Shown here in pieces: positions 16,626 to 24,881 of a stretch of 64,000 nucleotides of DNA. The position numbers were made by a program, and so were the translations under genes. Below the pieces are notes generated by a model. That model was not told where the DNA came from and ran no database searches. It was given only the letters and a program-made list of their open reading frames with translations. Every line of letters begins with the position of its first letter. Within the stretch, counting starts at the first letter, position 1. Origin of the DNA: Bacteroidia bacterium (GTDB lineage: Bacteria > Bacteroidota > Bacteroidia > CAILMK01 > JBBDIG01). The stretch lies in NCBI GenBank assembly GCA_040880525.1, contig JBBDIG010000050.1:1-64000 (forward strand), in the 5' to 3' direction.

Positions 16626-16656
16626 TTGGCACTTGGCTGTAAAAGGAATACTTTTG
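16626..16656 (+). promoter_or_regulatory. Bacteroidota promoter TTG-N20-TACTTTTG for sucC
   Basis: TTG at 16626-16628 and TACTTTTG at 16649-16656 are separated by 20 bases, within the 17-23 range expected for this phylum. The start codon is 30 bp further on. Confidence 0.55.
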
Positions 16657-16686
16657 AGCTTTCGCAATTAACATATTAAAAAATAA

Positions 16687-17877
16687 ATGAACTTACACGA
16701 ATATCAAGGCAAACAGATACTAAAAAATGCCGGTGTGGCAATCCAGGAAGGTATTGTAGCTGAAACGCCTGAGCAGGCAGTAGAAGCTGCCAGGAAGCTT
16801 AGCAAAGACACCGGCACCGAATGGTGGGTGGTAAAAGCCCAGATCCACGCAGGGGGCCGCGGAAAAGGTGGCGGGGTAAAACTGGCTAAATCGCTGGATT
16901 CCGTAAAGGAAATAGCCGGCAACATTTTAGGAATGAACCTGATAACACCCCAAACAGGAGAAGAGGGCAAGCTGGTGAATAAAGTATTGATAACCCAGGA
17001 CGTTTATTACCCCGGTGAAAGCGAACCTGAAGAATACTACATGAGCCTTTTACTCGATCGCGAAGAAGGTCGGCATGTCCTGATGTATTCACCGGAAGGA
17101 GGGATGGACATCGAAGAAGTAGCGGAGAAAACCCCGGAGAAGATATTCAGAGAGCATATCCATCCTGGCCTCGGACTTCAGCCCTTCCAAGCGCGAAGAG
17201 TTGCATTTAACCTGGGCCTGAGCGGAGATGCTTTTAAACACATGACCAAATTCGTGATGGGCGTGGAGAAAGCCTATCGCGAATCTGACGCATCATTATT
17301 TGAGATCAATCCCGTTCTCAAAACCTCTGACAATAAAATACTTGCCGTTGACAGTAAAGTCCGGCTTGATGATAATGCCCTGTTCCGCCATAAAGAACTG
17401 GCCGCAATGCGTGATAAAAGCGAGGAAAACCCGCTGGAAGTAAAAGCAAAGGAGCATAATCTGAACTATATTAAATTGGATGGAAATGTAGGCTGCATGG
17501 TGAACGGAGCGGGCCTGGCAATGGCCACAATGGATATGATAAAGCTTGCAGGCGGAGAACCGGCCAACTTTCTGGATGTGGGCGGTACGGCCAATCCTGA
17601 AACCGTGGAAGCAGGGTTCCGGCTCATCATGGAAGATGAAGCGGTAGAAGCAATCCTGGTGAACATTTTCGGAGGCATCGTTCGTTGCGACCGCGTTGCG
17701 AAAGGTGTAGTTCAGGCTTACAAAAATATTGGCGACATCAACATCCCGATTATCGTGAGGCTGCAAGGAACCAATGCCGAAGAAGCAAAGCAGATAATTG
17801 ATGAAAGCGGACTGAAGGTTTTCTCAGCCGTATTGCTGAAAGAGGCAGCAGAAAAAGTGAAGGAGGTAATGAACTGA
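16687..17877 (+). CDS. sucC: Succinyl-CoA ligase [ADP-forming] beta subunit
   Basis: Citric-acid-cycle enzyme interconverting succinyl-CoA and succinate with ATP formation. The 396-residue product starts MNLHEYQGKQILKNAGV, as the family does. The ATP-grasp domain includes KAQIHAGGRGKGGGVK (about 50-65), and the C-terminal ligase domain contains NIFGGIVRCDRVAKG (about 325-339). The alpha subunit (sucD) is not adjacent; unlinked sucC and sucD are common in this phylum. It has its own promoter and terminator. Confidence 0.96.
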   Translation: MNLHEYQGKQILKNAGVAIQEGIVAETPEQAVEAARKLSKDTGTEWWVVKAQIHAGGRGKGGGVKLAKSLDSVKEIAGNILGMNLITPQTGEEGKLVNKVLITQDVYYPGESEPEEYYMSLLLDREEGRHVLMYSPEGGMDIEEVAEKTPEKIFREHIHPGLGLQPFQARRVAFNLGLSGDAFKHMTKFVMGVEKAYRESDASLFEINPVLKTSDNKILAVDSKVRLDDNALFRHKELAAMRDKSEENPLEVKAKEHNLNYIKLDGNVGCMVNGAGLAMATMDMIKLAGGEPANFLDVGGTANPETVEAGFRLIMEDEAVEAILVNIFGGIVRCDRVAKGVVQAYKNIGDINIPIIVRLQGTNAEEAKQIIDESGLKVFSAVLLKEAAEKVKEVMN

Positions 17878-17899
17878 TCGTACTGCTGAAATATGAGCG

Positions 17900-17935
17900 A
17901 AAACCCGTGGCACAATCCTTAACCACGGGTTTTTT
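17900..17935 (+). terminator. Intrinsic terminator of sucC
   Basis: AAAACCCGTGG (17900-17910) pairs with CCACGGGTTTT (17923-17933) and continues into T residues. Confidence 0.78.
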
Positions 17936-18056
17936 ATTGCAAAATCCATTTTCTGAATCTTCACAATTATTGAACCTGCAACAGGCGATTTGCCTTATGT
18001 AACGAGGTGTAAATTGACAGGGAAAAATTTTATTTTTAAATCTCAAATTAAAATCC

Positions 18057-18686
18057 ATGACAGCCACAATCCTCAGGGTATATCCTGAAAATCCTGCTCC
18101 CCGCCATATCCGGCATATCGTTGATCTGCTTCGGGATGGCGGAATCATCATTTATCCAACTGACACGGTTTACGCCTTGGGGTGCGACATGGCCAACCAA
18201 AGCAGCATTGACAGGCTTTGCCGCATTGTAGGTAAAAAGCCGGAGCAAGCCAACCTTGCCCTTATTTGTGAAGATCTGAGCAACATCAGTTTCTATACCA
18301 AACAATTTGAGAATCCCATTTTTAAAATGATGAAAAAAGCGCTGCCCGGCCCCTATACTTTTATTCTTAATGCCAACAGCAACGTGCCCAAATTATTCAA
18401 GAATAAAAAACGGGAAATAGGCATCCGGGTTCCGGACAATAACATTCCCCGCGCGCTGGTTAAGGAACTTGGCCATCCTATTATTACTACCTCGCTTTCG
18501 TCAGAGGATGAGATTACCCGCTACTTTATTGATCCCGAAGAAATGCTGCTGGAATACAAGAACCTGGTGGATCTGGTAATTGATGGCGGTCCGGGTGGTA
18601 CCGAAGCCAGTACCGTGATTGATTGCACAGGAAACGAAGTAGCGGTGGTACGCGAAGGAAAAGGCCCCATTGATATTCTTCCGTAG
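18057..18686 (+). CDS. YciO/YrdC/Sua5-family protein
   Basis: The 209-residue single-domain product has the YrdC fold: GGIIIYPTDTVYALGCD (about 28-44), then the core PGPYTFIL (about 97-104) and EIGIRVPDN (about 119-127). This family makes threonylcarbamoyl-AMP for the tRNA t6A modification (TsaC/Sua5), or in YciO a related activity that is less clear. In TsaC the KxR motif after the first strand binds substrate; here the segment reads CRIVGKKPEQANLALIC, closer to YciO. I therefore do not name it tsaC. Confidence 0.82.
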   Translation: MTATILRVYPENPAPRHIRHIVDLLRDGGIIIYPTDTVYALGCDMANQSSIDRLCRIVGKKPEQANLALICEDLSNISFYTKQFENPIFKMMKKALPGPYTFILNANSNVPKLFKNKKREIGIRVPDNNIPRALVKELGHPIITTSLSSEDEITRYFIDPEEMLLEYKNLVDLVIDGGPGGTEASTVIDCTGNEVAVVREGKGPIDILP

Positions 18687-18729
18687 CCCGGAACCATTAT
18701 ATCGCTGCCGTCCATTAGGCGCTCCTTCC

Positions 18730-18737
18730 TACTTTTG
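18730..18737 (+). promoter_or_regulatory. Bacteroidota -7 promoter box (TACTTTTG)
   Basis: Exact TAnnTTTG match, 29 bp before the enoyl-CoA hydratase-family start at 18766. Confidence 0.45.
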
Positions 18738-18765
18738 CCCGTTCAAGAAATAAAAATTGTCAATT

Positions 18766-19545
18766 ATGTCTGATGCCATAAAACTCGAAAAGCAAAACGG
18801 GATTGCCACAATAACCCTCAACAGGCCCGATGTCTTTAACGCCTTCAATGATGAGCAGAGCTTTGCGCTCCAGGATGCGCTGAAACAAGTGAAGAGGGAT
18901 AATGAAGTCAGGGTCGTGATCCTGACAGGCGCAGGAAAAGCTTTTTGTTCCGGCCAGGATCTGAAAGACATTGCACAATCTAAGAACCGTTCGCTAAGTG
19001 ATTCGCTGCACAAGCGCTATAATCCCATTATCCGCGCGATGCGCAACCTGCCTAAACCCATCATCTGCCGGCTCAATGGCGTGGCTGCCGGTGCGGGATG
19101 TTCGCTGGTGCTGGCCTGCGACTATGTGGTGGCCGTGGATTCCGCTTCGCTGATTGAAGTATTTGTGAATGTGGGATTGGTGCTGGATTCAGGCTCTTCT
19201 TATTTCCTACCGCGTGCCCTGGGCAGCCTCAAGGCATTTGAACTGGCTACCACAGGAAGAAAAGTGAAGGCAGATGAAGCCCTGCAATTGGGATTGATAA
19301 ATGAAATGGTTCCTGCTGAGAAACTTGATGAAGCCGTGCAGAAAATTGCTTCTTACTACGCTGCTGCTCCTACCAAAGCTATTGGACTTATGAAAGCCAT
19401 GCTCAATAAATCAACCTATTCTGACTTGGAAACGATGCTGGAATACGAAGCTTACTGCCAGGAAATAGCCGGACGAAGCAACGACTATGCTGAAGGTGTG
19501 GCGGCATTCAATGAAAAACGCAAAGCCACCTTTAAAGGCAACTGA
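18766..19545 (+). CDS. Enoyl-CoA hydratase/isomerase family protein (PaaG-like)
   Basis: The 259-residue crotonase-fold protein has the CoA/oxyanion motif AFCSGQDLKDI (about 63-73) and GVAAGAGCSLVLACD (about 104-118). Sequence features such as FVNVGLVLDSGSSYFLPR (about 131-148) are typical of PaaG, the 1,2-epoxyphenylacetyl-CoA isomerase, in which Asp replaces the second catalytic Glu of hydratases. No other phenylacetate genes lie nearby, so a general acyl-CoA isomerase role is equally possible. An in-frame TTG at 18757 extends the frame by three codons; the ATG is preferred. Confidence 0.85.
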   Translation: MSDAIKLEKQNGIATITLNRPDVFNAFNDEQSFALQDALKQVKRDNEVRVVILTGAGKAFCSGQDLKDIAQSKNRSLSDSLHKRYNPIIRAMRNLPKPIICRLNGVAAGAGCSLVLACDYVVAVDSASLIEVFVNVGLVLDSGSSYFLPRALGSLKAFELATTGRKVKADEALQLGLINEMVPAEKLDEAVQKIASYYAAAPTKAIGLMKAMLNKSTYSDLETMLEYEAYCQEIAGRSNDYAEGVAAFNEKRKATFKGN

Positions 19546-19554
19546 CGCTATTCC

Positions 19555-20169
19555 ATGTCCAGACGTATCAGATCCGGGTTTATCTCCGAAAAACGAACTG
19601 AGAAGATAAAACGCATTCTCAGGTTCCGGCAACCCGGACTCACCATTGTACTGGAAGAGGTACACGATATTCACAATATTTCAGCGATGCTGCGCACCAG
19701 CGATGCCGTGGGTGTAATGCAGGTACACGGAATATTTGAGAAGATGCAGACCGGTAAAAAATCGCGCATGGGCAAGCGTAGTTCTGCCGGTACACGAAAG
19801 TGGGTAAAGGTGGAAAAATATTCCAGTCCTGCCGAATGCTTTGATGTGCTTCGACAACAAAACTTCAAAATATTTACAACCAAAATAACTGCGGATTCGA
19901 AACCGCTATACGCGCTTGACCTTACACAGCCAGTAGCCCTCGTATTTGGAAATGAACATGATGGCGTTTCTGAAGAAGCCGCAGCCCTTGCTGACGGAAA
20001 TTTTATGATCCCTCAAATCGGAATGGCCGAGAGCCTGAATGTATCCGTGGCCTGTGCCGTATCGCTTTATGAAGCATTCCGGCAGCGACAGTTGAAGGGG
20101 ATGTATAATTCGCCTCAACTCCCAGACGCACAACTGGCAGAATTATTTGAAGAATGGCGAAAAAAATAG
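19555..20169 (+). CDS. TrmH-family tRNA/rRNA ribose methyltransferase
   Basis: The 204-residue SPOUT protein should 2'-O-methylate an RNA, probably G18 of tRNA, with S-adenosylmethionine. Motif 1 reads HDIHNISAMLRTSDAVGV (about 37-54), motif 2 VALVFGNEHDGVSEEA (about 127-142), and motif 3 IPQIGMAESLNVSVACAV (about 152-169). These form the trefoil knot. It begins 9 bp after the PaaG-like gene, so the two are probably co-transcribed. Its 3' end overlaps a non-genic upstream extension of the next reading frame. Confidence 0.87.
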   Translation: MSRRIRSGFISEKRTEKIKRILRFRQPGLTIVLEEVHDIHNISAMLRTSDAVGVMQVHGIFEKMQTGKKSRMGKRSSAGTRKWVKVEKYSSPAECFDVLRQQNFKIFTTKITADSKPLYALDLTQPVALVFGNEHDGVSEEAAALADGNFMIPQIGMAESLNVSVACAVSLYEAFRQRQLKGMYNSPQLPDAQLAELFEEWRKK

Positions 20170-20236
20170 CCGGGTGTTGGTCATTTTTGCGCCAAATTTC
20201 AGCAAGGAATTTCCTGAATATTTACAGATTATCCAC

Positions 20237-20803
20237 ATGAGCGAACGATTTAAGTTTTTCTTCCGCAACCTGATCAAAGGATTGCTTTATCTCGGTCTGT
20301 TGATCCTCCTCTTTATCCTTGCCCGCAACTCCATGGATGCAGAGCAGATCGCGTGGTTGGCGCCTGTTTACACCAATCCTACGTTGGTTTATATCATCTT
20401 TATTGTATCGGAAGTCGTATTTGGGATCATCCCGCCCGAGGTGTTTTTCATCTGGGCGCTGCGAGAAGAAAGCGTTTCATACTACATTACGCAGGTAGCC
20501 ATCCTTGCAGCGATTTCCTATGCGGCAGGAATCATTGGTTTTTTCTTTGGGCGCTACCTGAATAAAACCATTCTTTACAGGTGGCTTCGCAGGCGTTTTC
20601 TTGGCAAATACCAGGAAAAGCTGAGGGACTATGGATTCTTTCTCGTACTTGTTGCTGCGCTCACGCCAGTGCCATTCTCTGCCATTGCCATCCTCACCGG
20701 TGCAGTTGGCATGTCGCCACTCAAATATATGCTTTGGTCGCTTGCTCGTTTTCTGCGATTTGGCGTTTATGCGTGGTTCATCTGGCAAGCCAATATGGTG
20801 TAG
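20237..20803 (+). CDS. VTT/DedA-like membrane protein
   Basis: The 188-residue inner-membrane protein has about five hydrophobic segments. The VTT (SNARE-associated/DedA-like) hallmarks are visible: GIIPPEVFFIWAL (about 55-67), YAAGIIGFFFGRYLNK (about 95-110), and LVAALTPVPFSAIAILTGAVGMSPLKY (about 137-163), shown here in two parts as LVAALTPVPFS and AILTGAVGMS. Such proteins are linked to lipid scrambling or envelope homeostasis. The frame is open to 20147, but ATG 20237 gives a standard short basic N terminus. Confidence 0.75.
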   Translation: MSERFKFFFRNLIKGLLYLGLLILLFILARNSMDAEQIAWLAPVYTNPTLVYIIFIVSEVVFGIIPPEVFFIWALREESVSYYITQVAILAAISYAAGIIGFFFGRYLNKTILYRWLRRRFLGKYQEKLRDYGFFLVLVAALTPVPFSAIAILTGAVGMSPLKYMLWSLARFLRFGVYAWFIWQANMV

Positions 20804-20891
20804 GAAGGAGGGTGGTTGTATGGTACATCACGTTTCCTGAAAAATGAAAGTGCCATGACTTTTGTGAACGGATATCCGGGCAGAAAGGCTA

Positions 20892-22133
20892 TTAATGAGC
20901 TACTCTTGTGCCTTGCAGCACCACATCATTCTGATCCGGTTCTATGTCGCCTGCTTTCACTACATACTTTCGCCAGAATCTTTTGTAGCGCAAGTCTGAA
21001 AGCTGCTTTTCTACCATATAAGTTTCTCCATTTTTCGCTAAGGTGATCATCACCTTAGAATCAGGTTGGCGAAAGCAATCGCGGAAGCCTACTTTTCTGA
21101 AGGTAAGTTTACGTCCTTTGTCCATTGTATTTCCGCTGGTATTGGTGAGGTATGCCATCGATATACGATACTTGCGCGTTTTCACCACCAACCCATCGTT
21201 CTTCAGATTCTCAATAATATTGGCAACGAATGCAACCGGAGCGCTAACAAGGGCCACGGGACTTAAAACTTTATCTGCATTGAAACCCCCACCTCCTGTG
21301 ATATTGAACTCGTAGTACGACCGCCCATTTTCAACTGTAAAGTCCAGTTTCTGGCTTTCGCTGCTCCAGCCTGTTAAGCCGCCCATCTTGCGGGTTTGGT
21401 AGAGGCGCATTTCAGGATCAATGGTGGGTGCGGGAATTCGCACTTTCATGCAAGTATCATTACTTGCCTTTACAGGTTGTCCCTTGTGCAGGATCTCTAC
21501 GAAAATCATCCCACCGGTTTCCAGACAATTTCCAAGGGCATCTACAGTGATAATGTCTTCTTCAATCATTTCGGCCGGAGTGTTTACTTCCGTTATCTTG
21601 ACCTCTATCTCGTTCACATCAATACCATCGAAGCAGTCGCAGGAAGCAATTATTTGCGATCCCTTTGCACCCTCAATTACCCGTGGGGGACATTCTTCTT
21701 CGGGACTTACCTCCACCTCAGCAGTTTGGGGAATCACAGGGACTTTATAAGCCAGTTCCACCCTACGGTTCTTCTGCCTGTTTTCGTTTGTACTGTTGGC
21801 CACCAGGGGTTTCGTTTCTCCGAAACTGCTGAAATCAATTTCTCCAGATGGGATATTTTGTTTTTCGAGATATTGCTGTACAACGCTGGTTCTACGCAGG
21901 CTGAGGATGAGATTATAGCCATCTGTACCGAAGCTGTCGGTATGTCCGTGGATGATCAGCTTTTCTGCACCTGAAGCCTGGTACTGCTCAATAAACTGAT
22001 CGAGCGCTTCCACTTCCTGTGTCTTGAGGGAATGTTTGTCGAATTCAAAGTAGACGTGATGTATAACTTCGCCTTGGGCATAAATGAGTGAAGGCGCTAA
22101 AACTACTACAGCAAGCAATAAGAGCATTTTCAT
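20892..22133 (-). CDS. OmpA-domain protein with a long unassigned C-terminal half
   Basis: The 413-residue product has a signal peptide (1-20) and then, immediately, an OmpA/MotB peptidoglycan-binding domain (about 26-132): VYFEFDKHSLK, IIHGHTDSFGTDGYN, LSLRRTSVV and NRRVEL. About 270 further residues follow, beta-rich with conserved Cys pairs (CPPRV, CDCFDGID), and are not assignable. Usually the OmpA domain is at the C terminus, so this order is unusual. It likely anchors an envelope module to the cell wall. Convergent to the VTT gene. Confidence 0.78.
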   Translation of the reverse strand: MKMLLLLAVVVLAPSLIYAQGEVIHHVYFEFDKHSLKTQEVEALDQFIEQYQASGAEKLIIHGHTDSFGTDGYNLILSLRRTSVVQQYLEKQNIPSGEIDFSSFGETKPLVANSTNENRQKNRRVELAYKVPVIPQTAEVEVSPEEECPPRVIEGAKGSQIIASCDCFDGIDVNEIEVKITEVNTPAEMIEEDIITVDALGNCLETGGMIFVEILHKGQPVKASNDTCMKVRIPAPTIDPEMRLYQTRKMGGLTGWSSESQKLDFTVENGRSYYEFNITGGGGFNADKVLSPVALVSAPVAFVANIIENLKNDGLVVKTRKYRISMAYLTNTSGNTMDKGRKLTFRKVGFRDCFRQPDSKVMITLAKNGETYMVEKQLSDLRYKRFWRKYVVKAGDIEPDQNDVVLQGTRVAH

Positions 22134-22344
22134 GGGATTGGAATTTTTTTAATGATAAAAAATAACGGTAGAATATGCGCGATTAGTTTGAGTGGAATCA
22201 GGGTAATACGAATCCAGCAGTGAGGTGCTCAGAGCGGCCTTGAGTTTTTCTACACGAAAAGCCAAAACAAAGATCTTCAATAATTGCCAAGGGCTACAGC
22301 TTTTTTGCAAATATTCGCAGAATAACCCAATGAAACAGCAGGGG

Positions 22345-22370
22345 AACACATTGCATGCATGCAATGTGTT
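22345..22370. repeat. Perfect 26-bp palindrome beside the transposase remnant
   Basis: The half-site AACACATTGCATG is followed directly by its exact reverse complement, without spacer. It ends 14 bp before the start codon of the broken REP-associated transposase. Such transposases act on hairpin DNA, so this may be the hairpin they recognise. No second copy is seen at the other end (22980-23010). Confidence 0.6.
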
Positions 22371-22384
22371 TTAAATGATGCAAC

Positions 22385-22979
22385 ATGGAAAAATTCAAAA
22401 ACAAATATCGCATCGCATCGGCCCGTGCCCAATGGTGGGATTACAGTTGGAACGGGGCGTATTTTATTACGATTTGTACCAAAGACTTGGAAACATTATT
22501 TCGGGGAAATTGTGGATGGTAAAATGGGGTTGTCCAACACCGGGGTGATTGCCGATATTTTATGGTACGAAATCTAATCATGCATCATTTGTGGAATTAG
22601 GTGATTTTGTGGTGATGCCCAATCATGTTCACGGCATATTGATTTTGAATAAACCGGATACGCACGTTGGCATTGGTGACGTGGACGATGACAACGCCAA
22701 CAACCACCAATGACCAACGAAACGATAGATGAAATGTCAAATCGTCAATCTATTGGACACAACCGTTTTCAAAACATCGGCAAAAACACGGTTTCATCAA
22801 TTATCGGTTCCTACAAATCGGCCGTGACCAAACACGCCAACCGATTGAAATTGCCCAATGCCTGGCAATCCCGTTTCCACGACCACATTATCCGCAATGA
22901 TGAAGAATATCAGCACATTTCTGATTACATTGTAACCAACCCGGCCTATTGGCAGGACGACAAATTTTATTCAAAATAA
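22385..22979 (+). pseudogene. REP-associated tyrosine transposase (Y1 family), frameshifted
   Basis: Homology runs through three frames. ATG at 22385 reads MEKFKNKYRIASARAQWWDY, then WNGAYFITICTKDLE, where a base insertion near 22487 moves the frame to HYFGEIVDGKMGLSNTGVI up to LWYEI (22577). A second shift restores HASFVELGDFVVMPNHVHGI, which carries the HUH metal motif. After about 22710 a third frame carries the C-terminal part (GSYKSAVTKHANRLK, FHDHIIRNDEEYQ, NPAYWQDDKFYSK). With three disruptions the gene cannot give an active enzyme. The intact protein would be a single-strand HUH endonuclease of the IS200-like/RAYT type. Confidence 0.87.
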
Positions 22980-23023
22980 ATATCACATATCAGAAATAAT
23001 TATGAACGCACAGGCTATTTGGC

Positions 23024-23569
23024 CTACTCATGCTCCCACTGCACTTCCTCCCCACCGGCATCATGCACCATTTTGCGGGCCAGCACGAAGAGGTAATCGG
23101 ATAAACGATTGAGGAAGGGGATTACGAGCGGGATCAGAGGCTCGTGTGTATTTAGTTCAACTACGAGGCGTTCGGCCCTGCGGCATACGCAGCGGGCTAT
23201 GTGGCAGTAGGAGCCGGTGGGGTGGCCACCAGGAAGGATAAAGGCTGTCAGTTCCGGCAGTGCCTCATTCATTTTGTCCATCGCCTGCTCCATCATATCT
23301 ATGCTGGATTGCTTTAGCTCCGGCAATTTCATTTTGCTTTTGCCAGGTTCAGAGGCCAGCAGTGAGCCTATGGTAAACAGTTGATTCTGGATATGATATA
23401 ATTCTGCCCGCTCCTGCTCTCCAGTGGTATGGTCGCGCACCAGGCCGAGAAATGAATTGAGTTCGTCAATTGTGCCATAAGCATTAATGCGTATGTGCGA
23501 CTTCTGAACCTTGGAACCACCGATCAATGAGGTAAATCCCTGGTCTCCTTTTTTTGTATAAATTTTCAT
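23024..23569 (-). CDS. Cob(I)yrinic acid a,c-diamide/cobalamin adenosyltransferase, PduO type
   Basis: The 181-residue product transfers the adenosyl group of ATP to cob(I)alamin, making adenosylcobalamin, in the cytosol. The PduO-type N terminus MKIYTKKGDQGFTSLIGG binds the ATP phosphates. The later RCVCRRAERLVV (about 132-143) and FLNRLSDYLFVLAR (about 159-172) complete the active site. An upstream Met at 23614 extends the frame by 15 unrelated residues and is rejected. No cobalamin gene is adjacent. The region upstream is AT-rich and gene-free (23570-23761). Confidence 0.9.
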   Translation of the reverse strand: MKIYTKKGDQGFTSLIGGSKVQKSHIRINAYGTIDELNSFLGLVRDHTTGEQERAELYHIQNQLFTIGSLLASEPGKSKMKLPELKQSSIDMMEQAMDKMNEALPELTAFILPGGHPTGSYCHIARCVCRRAERLVVELNTHEPLIPLVIPFLNRLSDYLFVLARKMVHDAGGEEVQWEHE

Positions 23570-23582
23570 GGTTGCTGTTTTT

Positions 23583-23614
23583 TGCCACGAAGGCTCAAGG
23601 CCACTAGGTTTCAC
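23583..23614. repeat. Degenerate 'cacgaaggc' intergenic repeat
   Basis: The segment GCCACGAAGGCTCAAGGCC and the following ACTAGGTTTCACA resemble the 'gccacgaaggcacnaaggcac...tttcac' element seen between genes of many Bacteroidota and other genomes. Only one copy is present in the window. Confidence 0.3.
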
Positions 23615-23761
23615 AAATAATTATATTAATTATTTTTATTTAAATTAAAACTTAATTGAGATTCTGTAATGGCATAAAATCAATTGTTTTCGCAATTTTA
23701 TTGGACCATAAAGCTTGGGAAAAAAAGCTTTTGCGAATTAAAATCTTTAGTTTTTAAATAA

Positions 23762-24508
23762 TCACAGTTCGAAGCTTTCATTTTTCCCCAGGGAAGAATC
23801 CCCGGAATCAAATGTTTCTTCACGGTTCAGTTTGTCGCTTTCCACATTGCCATCGCGCAAACGGATTACGCGTCTGGCCCTTTCGGCAATGTCGTGCTCG
23901 TGCGTTACGACAATGATGGTATTGCCGCGGGAATGCAGTTCCTCAAACAGGTCCATGATCTCTACGCTGGTCTTGGTATCCAGGTTTCCTGTCGGCTCGT
24001 CAGCGAGGATAATTGAAGGATTGTTGACCAGCGCCCGCGCCACTGCCACACGCTGCCGCTGTCCGCCCGAAAGTTCATTCGGTTTATGATCCATGCGATC
24101 GCCCAGGCCCACATCGGTCAACACTTCCTTTGCCCGTGCTGTCCGCTCTTTGCGTCCGGTTCCGGCATAAACCAGCGGCAGTGCCACATTGTCAAGTGCC
24201 GACATGCGGGGGATCAGATTAAATGTCTGGAAAACGAAACCTATTTCCTTGTTCCTGATCCTGGCCAGTTCATCGTCATTCATGGAGCTTACATCCTGCC
24301 TGTTGAGGAAATATTTTCCATAGGTGGGTGTATCAAGGCAGCCCAGCATATTCATAAGGGTAGACTTACCTGAACCAGAAGCACCTACCAATGCCACGTA
24401 CTCATTTTGCCGGATGGAAACGGAGACTTTATCAAGTGCCTTTATTTGCACCTTTCCAATAATGTAGATCTTGCCGATTCCTTCGGTTTGTATGAGTTCA
24501 TCCCTCAT
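23762..24508 (-). CDS. MacB/LolD-type ABC transporter ATPase
   Basis: The 248-residue product carries Walker [10 protein letters not shown] (about 42-50), Q-loop FVFQTFNLI (about 91-99), signature LSGGQRQR (about 145-152), Walker [11 protein letters not shown] (about 165-174) and switch His (VVTHEHD). The [18 protein letters not shown] block and ADEPTGNLD are typical of the MacB/LolD/FtsE class, which uses a separate permease. No permease gene adjoins, so the partner is elsewhere. An acidic C-terminal tail ([16 protein letters not shown]) is atypical. It overlaps gatC by 4 bp (ATGA). Confidence 0.88.
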   Translation of the reverse strand: MRDELIQTEGIGKIYIIGKVQIKALDKVSVSIRQNEYVALVGASGSGKSTLMNMLGCLDTPTYGKYFLNRQDVSSMNDDELARIRNKEIGFVFQTFNLIPRMSALDNVALPLVYAGTGRKERTARAKEVLTDVGLGDRMDHKPNELSGGQRQRVAVARALVNNPSIILADEPTGNLDTKTSVEIMDLFEELHSRGNTIIVVTHEHDIAERARRVIRLRDGNVESDKLNREETFDSGDSSLGKNESFEL

Positions 24509-24798
24509 TTGTTGCCCAAAAATTTCGGAACCTTAATGTAATCTGAATCCTTGGTCGGGGCATTTTTCAGCGCCTCTTCATGGGTGATGTTTTTTTCTTC
24601 CACATCTTCCCTGAAGGCGTTCACCTCTTCCGTCATAAAGATGAGCGGCTCCACGCCCTCGGTGTCTACCTCTTTCAGCTTCTCAATAAGGTCCATAATC
24701 CGGTTCAAATCCTTCAGCAGGATCTCCTTCTCTTCAGGTGTAAATTCGAGTTTTGCCAGGCTTGCCACCCGGTCTACGGTTGCGATGTCGAGTTTCAT
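24505..24798 (-). CDS. gatC: Asp-tRNA(Asn)/Glu-tRNA(Gln) amidotransferase subunit C
   Basis: Small subunit of the GatCAB amidotransferase, which amidates mischarged Glu-tRNA(Gln) or Asp-tRNA(Asn). The 97-residue product starts [20 protein letters not shown] and contains [22 protein letters not shown], given in two parts as [11 protein letters not shown] and VDTEGVEPL, and a late DYIKVPKFL, all family hallmarks. An upstream Met at 24831 adds 11 unrelated residues. A TATTTTTG promoter box ends four bases before ATG 24798, implying a nearly leaderless mRNA. It overlaps the ABC ATPase gene, so they are co-expressed. Confidence 0.92.
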   Translation of the reverse strand: MKLDIATVDRVASLAKLEFTPEEKEILLKDLNRIMDLIEKLKEVDTEGVEPLIFMTEEVNAFREDVEEKNITHEEALKNAPTKDSDYIKVPKFLGNK

Positions 24799-24802
24799 AG
24801 CG

Positions 24803-24810
24803 CAAAAATA
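24803..24810 (-). promoter_or_regulatory. Bacteroidota -7 promoter box (TATTTTTG) for gatC
   Basis: Exact TAnnTTTG match on the minus strand, ending only four bases before the gatC ATG. If used as the -7 box, transcription would start at about the start codon. Confidence 0.4.
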
Positions 24811-24881
24811 GCCATCATGCCGGCAATCCATTATTATTCAAAATTAAGTACGGATTTTTGCGGCCATATTTAAATCAACCT

